From: Micractinium sp. NFX-FRZ
Lineage: Eukaryota > Chlorophyta > Trebouxiophyceae > Chlorellales > Chlorellaceae
DNA: 64,000 nucleotides
Direction: 5' to 3'
Assembly: GCA_029339195.1 (NCBI GenBank)
Contig: JAPTJF010000250.1
Span: forward strand, 1-64,000
Shown: positions 12,111-22,300 of the stretch, one piece after another
How the letters are laid out: every line of letters starts with the position of its first letter
How positions within the stretch are numbered: the stretch's first letter is position 1
Made by a program: the position numbers and the translations under genes
Notes under the pieces: generated by a model
The model's input: only the letters and a program-made list of their open reading frames with translations
What the model was told of the DNA's origin: nothing
Databases searched by the model: none

Positions 12111-15100
12111 CTAGAGCTCTTGCACCTCCTCGAAGCGCTCCCGTCCCGCTGCCGCCGCCGCCCCCGCCGCCCGCTGCTGCCGCCGCGCCGCCACCAGAGG
12201 CAGCAGCTCCTCCACCGCACGCCGCAACGCAGCCGCATCCACTTCGGTCACATCCCCTTGCGGCGTCTCTTTGTGCAGCCTGGGGTCTGTGTTTGCCACT
12301 CGGCGGTACAGCGCCCCCGCCCACTGCGCAAAGTTCTGGTAGCAGCGCCAGATGCCGTCGGCCTGCGTTGGAGCAGGGTAAAGCAGGGGAGGGCAGCCGC
12401 TGTGTGGGGGGCAGGGTGCAAAGCAAACAACAAGCCTGCCAGACGCCGCCAGTCTGAGCAAGAGGCAGGCAGCGCAGGCAGCGCAGGGTGCGGCATGGGG
12501 GGAGGGACGCAGAGGGAGGAGGAGGTGGGCAGCCTAGCCTGCCCACCTCACACTGCAGGCGCCGCACCAATCTGCCCTGTACAACCTTCAATCGCCCAGC
12601 GCCCACCTGCGGCCAGAGCTCCACCAGCGCCGCATGGGGCGGCATCAGCAGGGCGTGCGCCAGCGCAGCACCGTGCATGCCTATCAATATGTCGGTGCCC
12701 TGCACCGCCGCCAGCTGCTGCTCCACTGCAGGCGGGGGCAGGGGCAGGGGCGGGCGGGAGGGGCGGGGCAGATGGGCGGGGCGAGGGCAGGTGGGATGGC
12801 AGGCGGACGGTCAGGCAGGCGGGTGGGCAGGCAAGCGGGAAGGCAAAAGATGTGTGGGAAGGCACACTGCCTGTGTGGCGCCAGGGGACCTGGGACTACC
12901 TCACAGGAGCACCCTGCAGCGGCAGCGGCGGCAGCGGCAGCGGCAGCGGCGGCGGCGGCAGCGGCGGCCTGATCAAGGGGCTCACTCGTCATCCCCGCAA
13001 AGTCAACCAGGCTGACAGACACCGGCCCCACGCCATCCACAGTGACACCACCGCCATGGCTGCCGTCGCCATCGCCGCCGTCACTGCTGCCGCCGCTGGT
13101 GCCCCCCAGCGACCGCAGCACGCTGAGCAGCTCGTCCTCGTTGCCAATCTGGCGAGCCATGCGGTGCTTGCCAGGGCCGGGCCGCCGGCTGATCAGGCGA
13201 ATAGTCAGACCGGCGGCACCACCGCCACTGCCGCTACTGCCACTACCGCCACCTCCTCCACCTTCTCCTGCGGCCTCCATTGTGCCCCCTCGTCTTCCTG
13301 CCGCTCCCGCTGCCCCGGCTGTGCTGCCCGCGCCGCTGCCGCTGCTGCTGCTGCTGCCTGCTGCCACAGCCGCTACCTCGCTCTCGCCCCCGCCATCCAA
13401 CCCAAACGCTGCCAGGAAGAAGCGGCGGAAGCCGGCAAACAGGCGGGTGGGGAGCGGGCAGCTGGCGTCCTCGTACAAGTGCGCGAAAAGGAGGCTGGTG
13501 TAGCCGGGGGGAACAAAGGCGGCGTGCCGGAAGAGCACCGGGCCCTGCGGGCGGGTGGGTGAGAGGAGGAGGGGGGCAGGGAGGAAGGAGGGAGGGCTTC
13601 TGGGTGGGTGCTTGCCCAGGCCAGGGTGCAAGCATGAGATGCGGCCAGCCCCAAGCCTAGGACTCTTGCGTCCATCCTGTCAGGGATCCCACCACTGGAC
13701 GGCACCATGGTTCGATGCCAGCAGTCAATGCTGGCTGGCAGCACACCACAAGGCCCCACAAGCTGCGTCACTCCGCACCCCGCCACACCTGAAAGTCTCC
13801 CACCCGCCGCACCAGCAGCCTGCCGGGCCCGCCGGGCCCGTCGCTGGCGTCGTCGCCGCCGCCATCACCGCCGCCGCTGCCGTCGCGCACCCGCGCATCC
13901 CAGGGGTGCCCCCCCTGCGCCTCTGCTTGCCGTGCCGCCGCGAGCGCGGCGGGGCCGCCCCCCGCTCCCACCACAGGCCACAGGACATCCAGAGCGCCGG
14001 GTGGGTGAGCATCCAGGACCACCACCTGCCGTGCCTGCTGCTCCCACCCCAGCATGCGCAGCGTGATGTAGACATTCAGCAGGTCTGCGGGCGGGGCAGG
14101 CAATGGGAGCCACATGAACCGTGTGAAGGGTGGCGCCAGAGGGAGGGGAGGGGCGGGCCCGGGCGATGAGAGCCCAGAGCACCTCACCCCATCCGCCACC
14201 TGCGGTGTAGGCATTCAGCAGCCCTCCAGGCAGCAGAGGGCACAATCAAGAGGAGTGAGTGCCGGGGCAGAGGCGGGCGGGGAGGGCACGCAAGCAGCGC
14301 ACGAACTTCACAGCACATCCAGAAGCGCAGGTGCCATCCAGCCCAGCCCAGCCCAGCCCCTGTCCACCCCTCACCCCACAGCCCCACTGGAAACCTCTCA
14401 ATACACACGCAGATGCTGACAGCAGCGCCCACGACCATGTGCAAGACGGCCCGCACCGGTGAGTGTGTGGTACACGTTGGCGTGCTCCTTGGTCTCCCGG
14501 GTCACCAGCAGCGTGGGCAGCTCCTCTACCGCTGCTGGCGGCTCCTGGGCGCTGCCGCCGCTGCCGCCGTCAGCGCCAGCCTGGCTGCTCAGGTCGGGCT
14601 GGAAGAGCATGCTGCCGAAGATGTCCTGCCGAGAAGGGGCAGGGGATACCAGGGGGGGCATGGAGGGGTGGCAGGAGGGTCACAGCAGGCAGAGCAGGAG
14701 GCACCACAGGAGGCGGGGGCGCTACCGTGAGGCCCCCTATCCCACTGCAGTGCGGCCCTCACGTCCCACTCCCCAGAGGCCACGGGCCGCTCTTCGGTTC
14801 AGACTGGCTGTTGGTAACTATTGCTGCCTGCCGAACCTGCTGGTGGTCCTTGCTGAAAGCCTGCAGGCTGAAACCCGGCCAGGAGCAGTCCACCGCCCAG
14901 GCGCCCCGCTGGTAGGCGTGGTACGTGGGAGCCAGGCACAGGTAGCCGGGGCGGTGGCGTAGGCAGCGCGTGCGGCGCTGCGGGGGGACGGGCAGGGCGG
15001 TGCAAGAGGCAGTGAGAACCTGAGCAGCAGGCGCAAGCACCGCAACTGACAATACTAGACTGCCTCGCTGTCTAACTGCCCCATTGCGCGCCTCCCCTGC

Positions 15101-16036
15101 CCCTAGCCACGCGCCCGTCACCCTCCAGCCCTTAGCCACCCGCCCACCTGCCCACCATTTTCGAGGGGTCCATTCGCAGGTTAGTAGCGTCGCACAGCAC
15201 GTGAGGGGAGCTGGCAGCCGGCATGTGTGTGTCATTCATTGAGCGGCAGGTGACCGCAGAGGGAGCGGGCCCACCGCCTGCTGCTCCGCCGCCATCATCG
15301 CCCCCTGCCACGCCTCCGTCGCTGCCGCCGCTAGTGCTACCACCGCCGGACAGCTGGCGTGCTGCCGCGCACACCTGCTGGGCCGTGGCTCCCCAGCGCT
15401 GCATCCAATCCAGCCCAAAGTGCTGCTCACAATACTGCTGCAGCTCGGAGGGCTGTCTGGCTGCGCTCGTCAAGTCGGGAGCCTTGTCCACGTCTGCCAA
15501 GTCAGCACCCTCTGCATCGCTGGCTGCGCCGGCTGTAACAGCGCCGCCCTGCACCTCTTGCTGTTCACCCTGCTGCTCCGCATCCTCCTGCAGCTGCCGT
15601 GGCTCAACCACCAAGGTGCCATGCTGGCCGCCCGACCGACGGCCCTGCAGGCCTGCAAAGCCCACAGCGGCGGCGCTGCCGCCGCCGCTGCCGTCCCGGG
15701 CATCCTTGGCGGCTCGCAGCTGCTGCAGCGCACTGCTGCGCTCAGCCGCCTTTTTGTGGAACGTGCGGGTGCTCAGTGCCAGCAGCAGCAGGCCAGCAAC
15801 AATCTGCAGGGGCGGGGCTTGTGCAGGGTGAGGGTGGCGGCAGGCGGCAGCGGCAGCTGTGCCCGCCCGGTGCCTTGCAGTTGGCTGCGCAGGCGCAGGT
15901 TGCTGTTTGCCTGATTGCAAGGTGACCACTTAAAAAGCTGTGCCAAGCTCACCGTGAGCAGGTACACCGTTTCTTCTGGCCACCGCGATTTAGGGCGGTG
16001 AGCCCCACGCCGCCGGCGCGGCAAAGGGGCCACCAT
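12111..16036 (-). CDS. GT61 / EOGT-like glycosyltransferase (DUF563)
   Basis: Eight exons (16036-15953, 15803-15156, 14977-14837, 14625-14457, 14084-13789, 13544-12986, 12725-12607, 12362-12111) give 755 aa. Residues of about 24-42 (VYLLTIVAGLLLLALST) form one signal-anchor after an Arg-rich cytosolic tip, so this is a type II ER or Golgi protein. The stem is low-complexity. The catalytic part carries NVYHTLTDLLNVYITLRMLG, which matches the EOGT pattern around YHHFCD...NLYIT, and MEQQLAAVQGTDILIGMHGA, the GT61 donor-site motif with its HGA core. EOGT adds O-GlcNAc to EGF repeats in animals, and plant GT61 members are xylosyl- or arabinosyltransferases. The acceptor here is unknown. Gly/Ser-rich inserts (about residues 480-590) make it longer than the usual 500-530 aa. 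Confidence 0.85.
14206..14221 (-). repeat. Decayed copy of the start of exon 5 inside intron 4
   Basis: Sixteen bases match the 5' part of exon 5 (14067-14082) with one change. They sit about 139 bases upstream in the transcript, so they lie between exons 4 and 5. The copy could code LLNAYT, mimicking the real LLNVYIT, but the EOGT alignment needs no such insertion. Confidence 0.6.
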
Positions 16037-16344
16037 GAGCTCCGCAACAACCTCAGGGTGCGTCAGCGCCCGAGTATCGCGCGATCGCAGCTGTGTGCGG
16101 CTGCAGGCCGTCGCAGCACGCAGTGCAGCGCAGGCGCGCTGGGTGAGGCCGATTTCGCTGCCAGGTTAACAGTTTCGGATGCAATCTAGCATCTGAGCAC
16201 TCCCCTCGGACTCTAGGTACGCCCTTTCTGTCGCTAGTTCGCCCCACAGCCTGCCGTCACTCGTCAGGCCTCCCACAGCCCTCGGCCGCACCACATTGCC
16301 TACCTTGCCGCCCTCCTCTGCCTGTAGGGATTCTAGCCTACATC
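16037..16344. promoter_or_regulatory. Divergent promoter, EOGT-like / HMA metallochaperone
   Basis: 308 bases separate two start codons pointing apart, so both promoters and 5' UTRs lie here. It contains the octamer palindrome GCGATCGC at 16081-16088; the same octamer is in the divergent promoter at 60729-61020. No TATA box is obvious. Confidence 0.55.
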
Positions 16345-18142
16345 ATGGCGGCCGCTGCGGGAACCAAGACCAGCCTGCTGCACCGCCTGGTTGTGGTGCT
16401 GCACCGCCGCCCCGCCACCGCCGCCGCCGCCATGACCAGCGCTGCTGCCGCCACCAGCCGGACCGCCAGCTCTGCCGCCCTACGTGCCGGCTGCCACAGC
16501 GGCCTGGGATCCAGCAGGCTAGCCACTGCGGGCCAGCGGCTGGGAGCGCTGCACGGTGCTGCTGTTGTGTGCAGCGCCGGCAACGGGAGCGGTGATGGGG
16601 TGATGGAAATTATGCTCAAGGTGATAAGGACAGGTGTCAGGGCTGACAAGGAGGCAGCCTAAAGGGCATGGCTGTATGCACAGCTGCCTGTGCACTCTTT
16701 CTGCTGCTGTTGAGGGCTGCTGGTGCGCAGGCTGCGTGCCGAGGTAGAGGGCCGTGGCGGCCAATGGCACCTGAAGCCTTGGGGCGCGTCACCCCCCTGC
16801 CCCACCACCCTGCCCCTGCCCCTGCCCCTGCTCCTGCCGCAACGCAGATTGACGGCATGGTGTGCGACGGGTGCTCCTCCCGTGTTGAGGAGACGCTGGC
16901 CAAGATGGCGGGGGTGAAGAAGGTGGGTGGGCAGCTGTTAGGGGGAAGCAGGGTGAGGAGAGGCGTCGAGTGCCTTGAGACGTGCAGGCAGTAGCCAAGA
17001 CGGCGGGGGTGAAGAAGCCGAGGAGAGGTGGGGTGGAGGGGGAGGTGCAGAGGGTCAGAAGGAGGAGGGCGGCCAGGTGCAGGACATGGCAGGGGTGAAG
17101 AAGGTGGGCAGAGGTGGCGAGGGAGGGGATGGGGCAACTGCCCAGGTCGCTGGGGGGTGATTGAAGACAGAGGGGCGGCAGGGTGGAGGGGCAACAGCGG
17201 GAAGGTGAACCAGATGGCACGGATTGTCTAGGGGAGGAGCGGCGGAACCATTGGAATACGGGTGGGGCAGCCTGCCAGGATGGGGCGGCTGTACAAGGTG
17301 GGCAGCGGCAGTACGGGCGAGGGGCAACAGGGGAGGAAGGGCACTGGCGTTTTGGAGCGGCGCTACTGCCCCTAGGCTGGAGCCTGGCCAGCTGTCAACC
17401 CCGCGCCGCCCTGCCTGCTTCCCCCGCCTGCCTGCCTGCGCTGGCCTGCCCCCACACCTGGCTGCCCCCTCCTGGCCCCCTCTCCTCAGGTTGTTGTTGA
17501 CCTGGACAAGGGGCTGGCCACGGTGGCTGTGGAGGCCGAGTCCCAGATGGATGCGCTGGCAGCGGTGACGCCGCTGGCGGAAGCGGTCAAGGTGCGCCCT
17601 TCTCTTTGTCGGCGCCTCTCTGATGTTGTGTGTGTGTGTGTGTGTGTGTGTGTGGATTAAATGCACTGGGGCGGCAGATGCGGTGCGGGGCAGATAGAGA
17701 TGGCACCCCAGCTGTGTGGTGATGGTTCTGGCGGACCAAGGCCAAGGTGAGCTGTCTTGCTGTCCCCGTCCCTTTAAAAGGGTGCGTGGGGGTGAGAGCG
17801 TGGTCCTGCCCGCGGGAAGAGGCAGTCAGGGTGCATTGTGCTTCCTGGGTGTGACGGGGCATGCTCGCCCCCGCGTGGTTGAAGCGCAGCCGCTGGCGGG
17901 GGCAGCGTAGGTGCACCGTTGGGCTTCTGGTGCCCGTGCACAGCAGAGTGACCCCCGACTGCCCATGCCTGCCCGGCTTGCTGGCTTGCTACATGCTCCG
18001 GTTGTCCCTTGCTGCCTTACCACGCCCCGCTGGTGACCTCAATGCCCCACTGCACGCTCATCTTTCCCACCCACACTCTTGCCTGCCCCCGCAGGGGCTG
18101 GGCTTTGAGGCGGAGCCTCACTTTTCCGAGGGAGAGGCATGA
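16345..18142 (+). CDS. Heavy-metal-associated (HMA) domain metallochaperone, probably plastid-targeted
   Basis: Four exons (16345-16620, 16848-16922, 17490-17591, 18095-18142) encode 166 aa. The first 80 residues are Ala/Ser/Thr/Arg-rich and nearly free of acidic residues, like an algal chloroplast or mitochondrial transit peptide. An Atx1-type HMA fold follows, with the metal-binding loop MVCDGCSSRVE (Cys 98 and Cys 101), then VVVDLDKGLATVAVEAES and a C-terminal GLGFEAE. This beta-alpha-beta-beta-alpha-beta order is complete. Such proteins hand Cu(I) to P1B ATPases or superoxide dismutase chaperones. A plastid copper chaperone is the best guess and zinc is less likely. Intron 2 carries several decayed copies of the exon-2 end. 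Confidence 0.85.
16994..17017 (+). repeat. Intronic copy 1 of the HMA exon-2 end
   Basis: A 24-base match with one change to the last 24 bases of exon 2 (16899-16922). Here the following GTGGGT donor is replaced by CCGAGG. Confidence 0.85.
17085..17111 (+). repeat. Intronic copy 2 of the HMA exon-2 end with donor site
   Basis: This copy keeps GGGGTGAAGAAG followed by a GTGGGC donor, so it is a potential decoy 5' splice site 163 bases or more inside intron 2. A further degenerate copy may lie at about 17275-17307. Confidence 0.75.
17627..17654 (+). repeat. (TG)n microsatellite
   Basis: About 14 TG units, starting some 35 bases after the donor of HMA intron 3. Confidence 0.95.
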
Positions 18143-19397
18143 GCGGGCGTGCATCCTGGTGCACAGTTTTGGTTCTGAGGTGTGACTGCCTTGGGTTTGG
18201 CCCCCAGCATTTCAGTGTTGGGGAGAAGTGAAGCGCGCTGCCCCCCCCCCCAACCCCCCACCCCCCACACACATCCCTTGAGAAGTGCCGGCGGCAGGTC
18301 AGGCTGCTGGACACTGTTAGTGTGTCAGATAGATTTGCTAGAGAGATTGGCGTCACGGCACGGCGGCCAGTGGCTGCTGCCAAGGGGGTGCCCGCGCCTT
18401 CCGCGCAAGCAAGCAGCGCCGATACTGGCGAGCTTACCCATTGTTCAACATGTATGCATGCACAGTCCTGCCAGTTTAATGCTTTCCTAGGCTCCTCTCC
18501 CCCCTGCTTGCCCTTGCCCGTTGTTCTTCTGCTGTGTTTACATCTGGTGCTAGTCTCGTGGAGAGCTTTGCCCCCGTGCTGATCAAAGTGTTGCACGCCT
18601 GTGATGTAAATGCAAGTCAGGAGCGTGTTCACAATGAGACGTTACGGAACACAGCAACCGGTGCCCGCGGCTGCATCTCCCAGCATGGTGCTGTTTATGA
18701 TGCGTTGGGAACGGAGCCAGGCATGCCGGCAAAGGGCTCAGGGCGGAAGTTGTATCCACCGCTTGCAGCGCCCCAATAGTACATGAGAGTGCCTGCATTA
18801 TGAGATGGTATATGCAACCACCGACGCCGCGCTGGGCTGATGACACAAACGACGCCCTACGCACGGCAGCCCGCTTCGCCATGCTGCGGGCGGCCGGGGG
18901 GCATGCAGCTGCAGGGGGTACCATGCACCCTTACATGTTGTTATGGCTGCCACCATATGACATGACGTGGTCACCCACATGTCGTGCAACAAAGGGCAAG
19001 TTGCCAGGTTCTAGCCGGGGGTACTGCCGCAATGTGCCCGCTCGTCCTCCGCCTGCCCGCAGCGGCAAGGTGGGGAGCCCGATGAAGCGGCCATGCTGAC
19101 AGTATACGGGTTGATTCTCGACAGTTTGCTTCTAACCCTTGTATCGAACCTCGCAGTGCCTGCCAGGCCTGAGGGTGCTGCTTGGCAAGGGCCTGCCTGT
19201 GGCGGCGTCAGTCGGCCCGCTGTGGCGGCGCTGTGGCGGCGCTCCTTGTACACCGCGCCGAGCGGCTTACGGGCCACTTTGTGTGAAGGAATACCGCGTC
19301 AGAAGTACACCCCAGGTTGATTAGCGCCCTACGGCGACCTACGAGCGAGGATGGAGAGTTGACGAGCCCCCGCTTCTCTTGGCGCACAAGCAGCGGG
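18143..19397. other. Intergenic region between the HMA and ABCG genes
   Basis: 1.25 kb with no supportable gene. The first 460 bases are probably the HMA 3' UTR, ending near a TGTAA at 18605-18609. A C-run lies at about 18241. The rest is the ABCG promoter and 5' UTR; I see no strong core-promoter motif. Confidence 0.55.
18605..18609 (+). terminator. Candidate TGTAA polyadenylation signal of the HMA gene
   Basis: First plus-strand TGTAA after the HMA stop codon, about 460 bases downstream. Confidence 0.4.
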
Positions 19398-22300
19398 ATG
19401 CGTCGTTTCTGTGCAAGCGGCAGACCAGCGGCCGACGCGGCGCGCCTGCTTCTGCTGCTGTTGGCAGCCGCCGCTTTCGGCGCCCCGCCAGCGGCGGCAC
19501 GTACGTTCACAACGCCCAGTCACTGGCCCTGGCCCTGGCCGCACCCCGGCCCAGACCCGTCAGAGGGGCACGACAAGTTCAACACAGAGTGGCAGCGCAC
19601 GCTGGACTTGCTGTGGCAGCACACCCACGACCGCGTCGGCTTCTGCGTCGGCTCCTCGGAGCGGCGGGCGGAGCGCCTTATGGGGTACTCTTTCCCCTGG
19701 CCGCTGCCCGAGTCAGACAATCCCAGCGACGCGCTGTGCAGCAACCGCACGCGCATCGACGTGCATCTGTGCGGACCACAGGAAATTGAACAGTATTACA
19801 AGGTGCGGGCCCGACAGAGCTTATGGGTTGTGGGTGCTGCGGGCCCTTCAACAGGCAACCGTTTCCGTGAAAGGGCAATGGTGAGGGGCTCCAGGCCCAC
19901 ATGCCCAGGAGCCGGCGGTCATGCGGGGCGCCCTGGCACGCTGGCGGGTGGGGCGGGAGGACCCAGGTGGGCACCTGCGTGGCTGCGACAGCTCCTAGCA
20001 GCTGGTACACACTTTGCACTGCCCTTCCTCACTGCTCCGCCTGGTCAGCCCTCGTGCGTGTGCCATTTTGCTGATCCCTTGTGTGCGCGTATGTCGCCAC
20101 CTGGCACATCGTGCAGTTCATGCTGCTGACAGAGAGCCCCGAGAAAGTGCCTGACAACCAGCACTGCAGCGCAGGCGGCGCGGGCCAGCCCGCCTGCAGC
20201 CCCGGCTTCTTTGACCAGGTGGGTGCTGGCGGGTGGGTCCTGGCAGGTGGGTGCTGGGCTGCCTGCCCTGGGGTGCTGCGGCAAGGGCTTTGGGGCACAC
20301 TGCACAATCCGTGAGCCGCTCAGATACGTAGGACCTGCATGCCGTGCTTGCCCTGTGTATACCTCTCGGCTAGCACTGCTCAGCCGTGCGCCGGGTGGAG
20401 CCAGCTCCAGTTGGGTGCTGGTGCATCTGTGGCGGCTGTGTGCGCCCACCTCGGCCTGCCTCCCTCCCTCCCCTCTCTCACCACCACCTGCAGCGCCTGG
20501 AGAACCGCCCCGCCTCTGTGGTGGCCCAGGAGGCTCACCCCTGCTGCGACGGCTACTTCTGCCCGCCCCAGCTCACGTGCATGCTGCCCTGCCCGCTAGG
20601 CAGCTACTGCCCGCGGTGAGGGCCCGCCAGCCCTGTGCGCCCGGGAGAAGCAGGGCAGCAGGCGTCAGCGGCTGCTGCGTGAGATGAGCGACCGGTGCCT
20701 GGCGCCAGCAGAGGCGTCCGCTGCTTCTCCTGCCTGCGCTGCTCGAAGGGCGGCGCGCCTGCTTCCCTGCCCCACGCCTTGGCACCAAGTGCCACACCTG
20801 TCCTTTTGGCCTGCACCTTGCATCACCTGCCCATATGCGCTGCCTGCCTCCGCCCCCATCTGCAGTGCACACCCCGCCCCGCCACCCAAATGGTACCAGC
20901 ACGGCGACGCGCAGTGGTGCGCCCCCTATGCCTACAAGCTGCGCCCTGAGCTGGGCTGCGGTGGCGCCGACAAGGCAAGCCAACCCATGCTGTGTGCACC
21001 GTGCAGTGCTCACACGCCAGCCTTGCTCAGCTGCAATCATCTGTGTCAGGGTGCCATGGACAGCTTTCCTCACGGTTGGAGGCTCAACCGGTCGCCCCCG
21101 GCAGGCAGAGGCGCTGCACTCCTCAGTTGTGGTGCAGTGTACAACCCAGGCATCTGTCTAGTCACATCGGCCCTACGTTCCCAACTCTCTAAACCCCGTT
21201 GCAGTGGCGCATTGTCCCTGGGGGCGCCTTCCCTGCCGCACGATGGGACGAGGGCTCGGGCAGCATCTACTGGTGAGCGCTGAGGCGGCTCTTGTAGATT
21301 TCTCGTGCATCTGCCGTGTTAGCCGCTCGCCGCAGTGCCGCTCGCGTCTGCTTCCTTGCCAGCCACGCTTTGGGGTGGCACGGCACCTTGTATCTGAACA
21401 CGAGGTACTCGTGCCCCGTGCTCCGTGCCTCCATGCAGCGATGGGGGCCACTACTGCCCCAATACCACAGCCATGCTGAGCTGCCCGCCGGGGCACTTCT
21501 GCCGGCAGGGCGCCACCGAGCCGGACCGCTGCCCGCCGGGAGTGGCCTGCCCCGCCTTCACAGAGATTCCTGAAAACAACTTGAATGGTATGCTTGTTAG
21601 GATGGACCACACCAACTGGGTGGGATGAGAGGCGTCGGGAGGGTGCAGAACTGATGGCACGGCTGGGTTGTTGATGGCGCTGCAACAGAGTCCCGGCACC
21701 TGCTCTTCACGCTGTGTGCATGCTCATGAGTGCATATGTCGCCCCCTCCTCCTGTACTCTCCGGGCCTACTACCCCCGCCCCTGCAGGCGTGACAGTTGA
21801 TGCCCTGCTTTTTGGCCTCCTCTGGCTGTCCTGGCTGGTCAGCAGGCAGTACAACCGTGTGCTGCAGCGGCTGAGCAAGCGGGAGCGCCTCAAAATCACG
21901 TGGGGCAGCCATGGAGAGCCTCACATCACGGTCGTGACAGCTGCAGCTGGCGGCAGCAGCGCCTTGCGTGCCCCCCATTCCCGCACCCACTCGCTCTCCC
22001 GCTCAGCCACGCACTCGCGCTCGCACTCGCTGCAGCCGGCGCACTCGGCCGGCAGTGAAGCCGCAGCAGCTGCAGGGGTGGCGGAGGTGGGTGGCGGCGT
22101 TAGCGGCAGCGCCGGCGGCGGCAGAGGCAAGGGTCTTCTGGGGTATGTGCAGCGGCGTGGCAGCCGGAGAGCATCCCTGGGCGGCGCCGGCGGCGGCTCC
22201 AGCAAGGCAGGCCAGGTGTGGGCCGCCTGGAGCGGGCCGGGAGGCGAGGCAGGAGAGAACGGATATGAGCCGCTGCTAGATGGGGCACCAGAGCTGCCGT

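Noticed and set aside
14200..14224. Possible 24-base exon in the EOGT-like gene
   Set aside because: It keeps phase, but it would insert a second LLNAYT before the real LLNVYIT and spoil the family alignment; better explained as a decayed duplicate.
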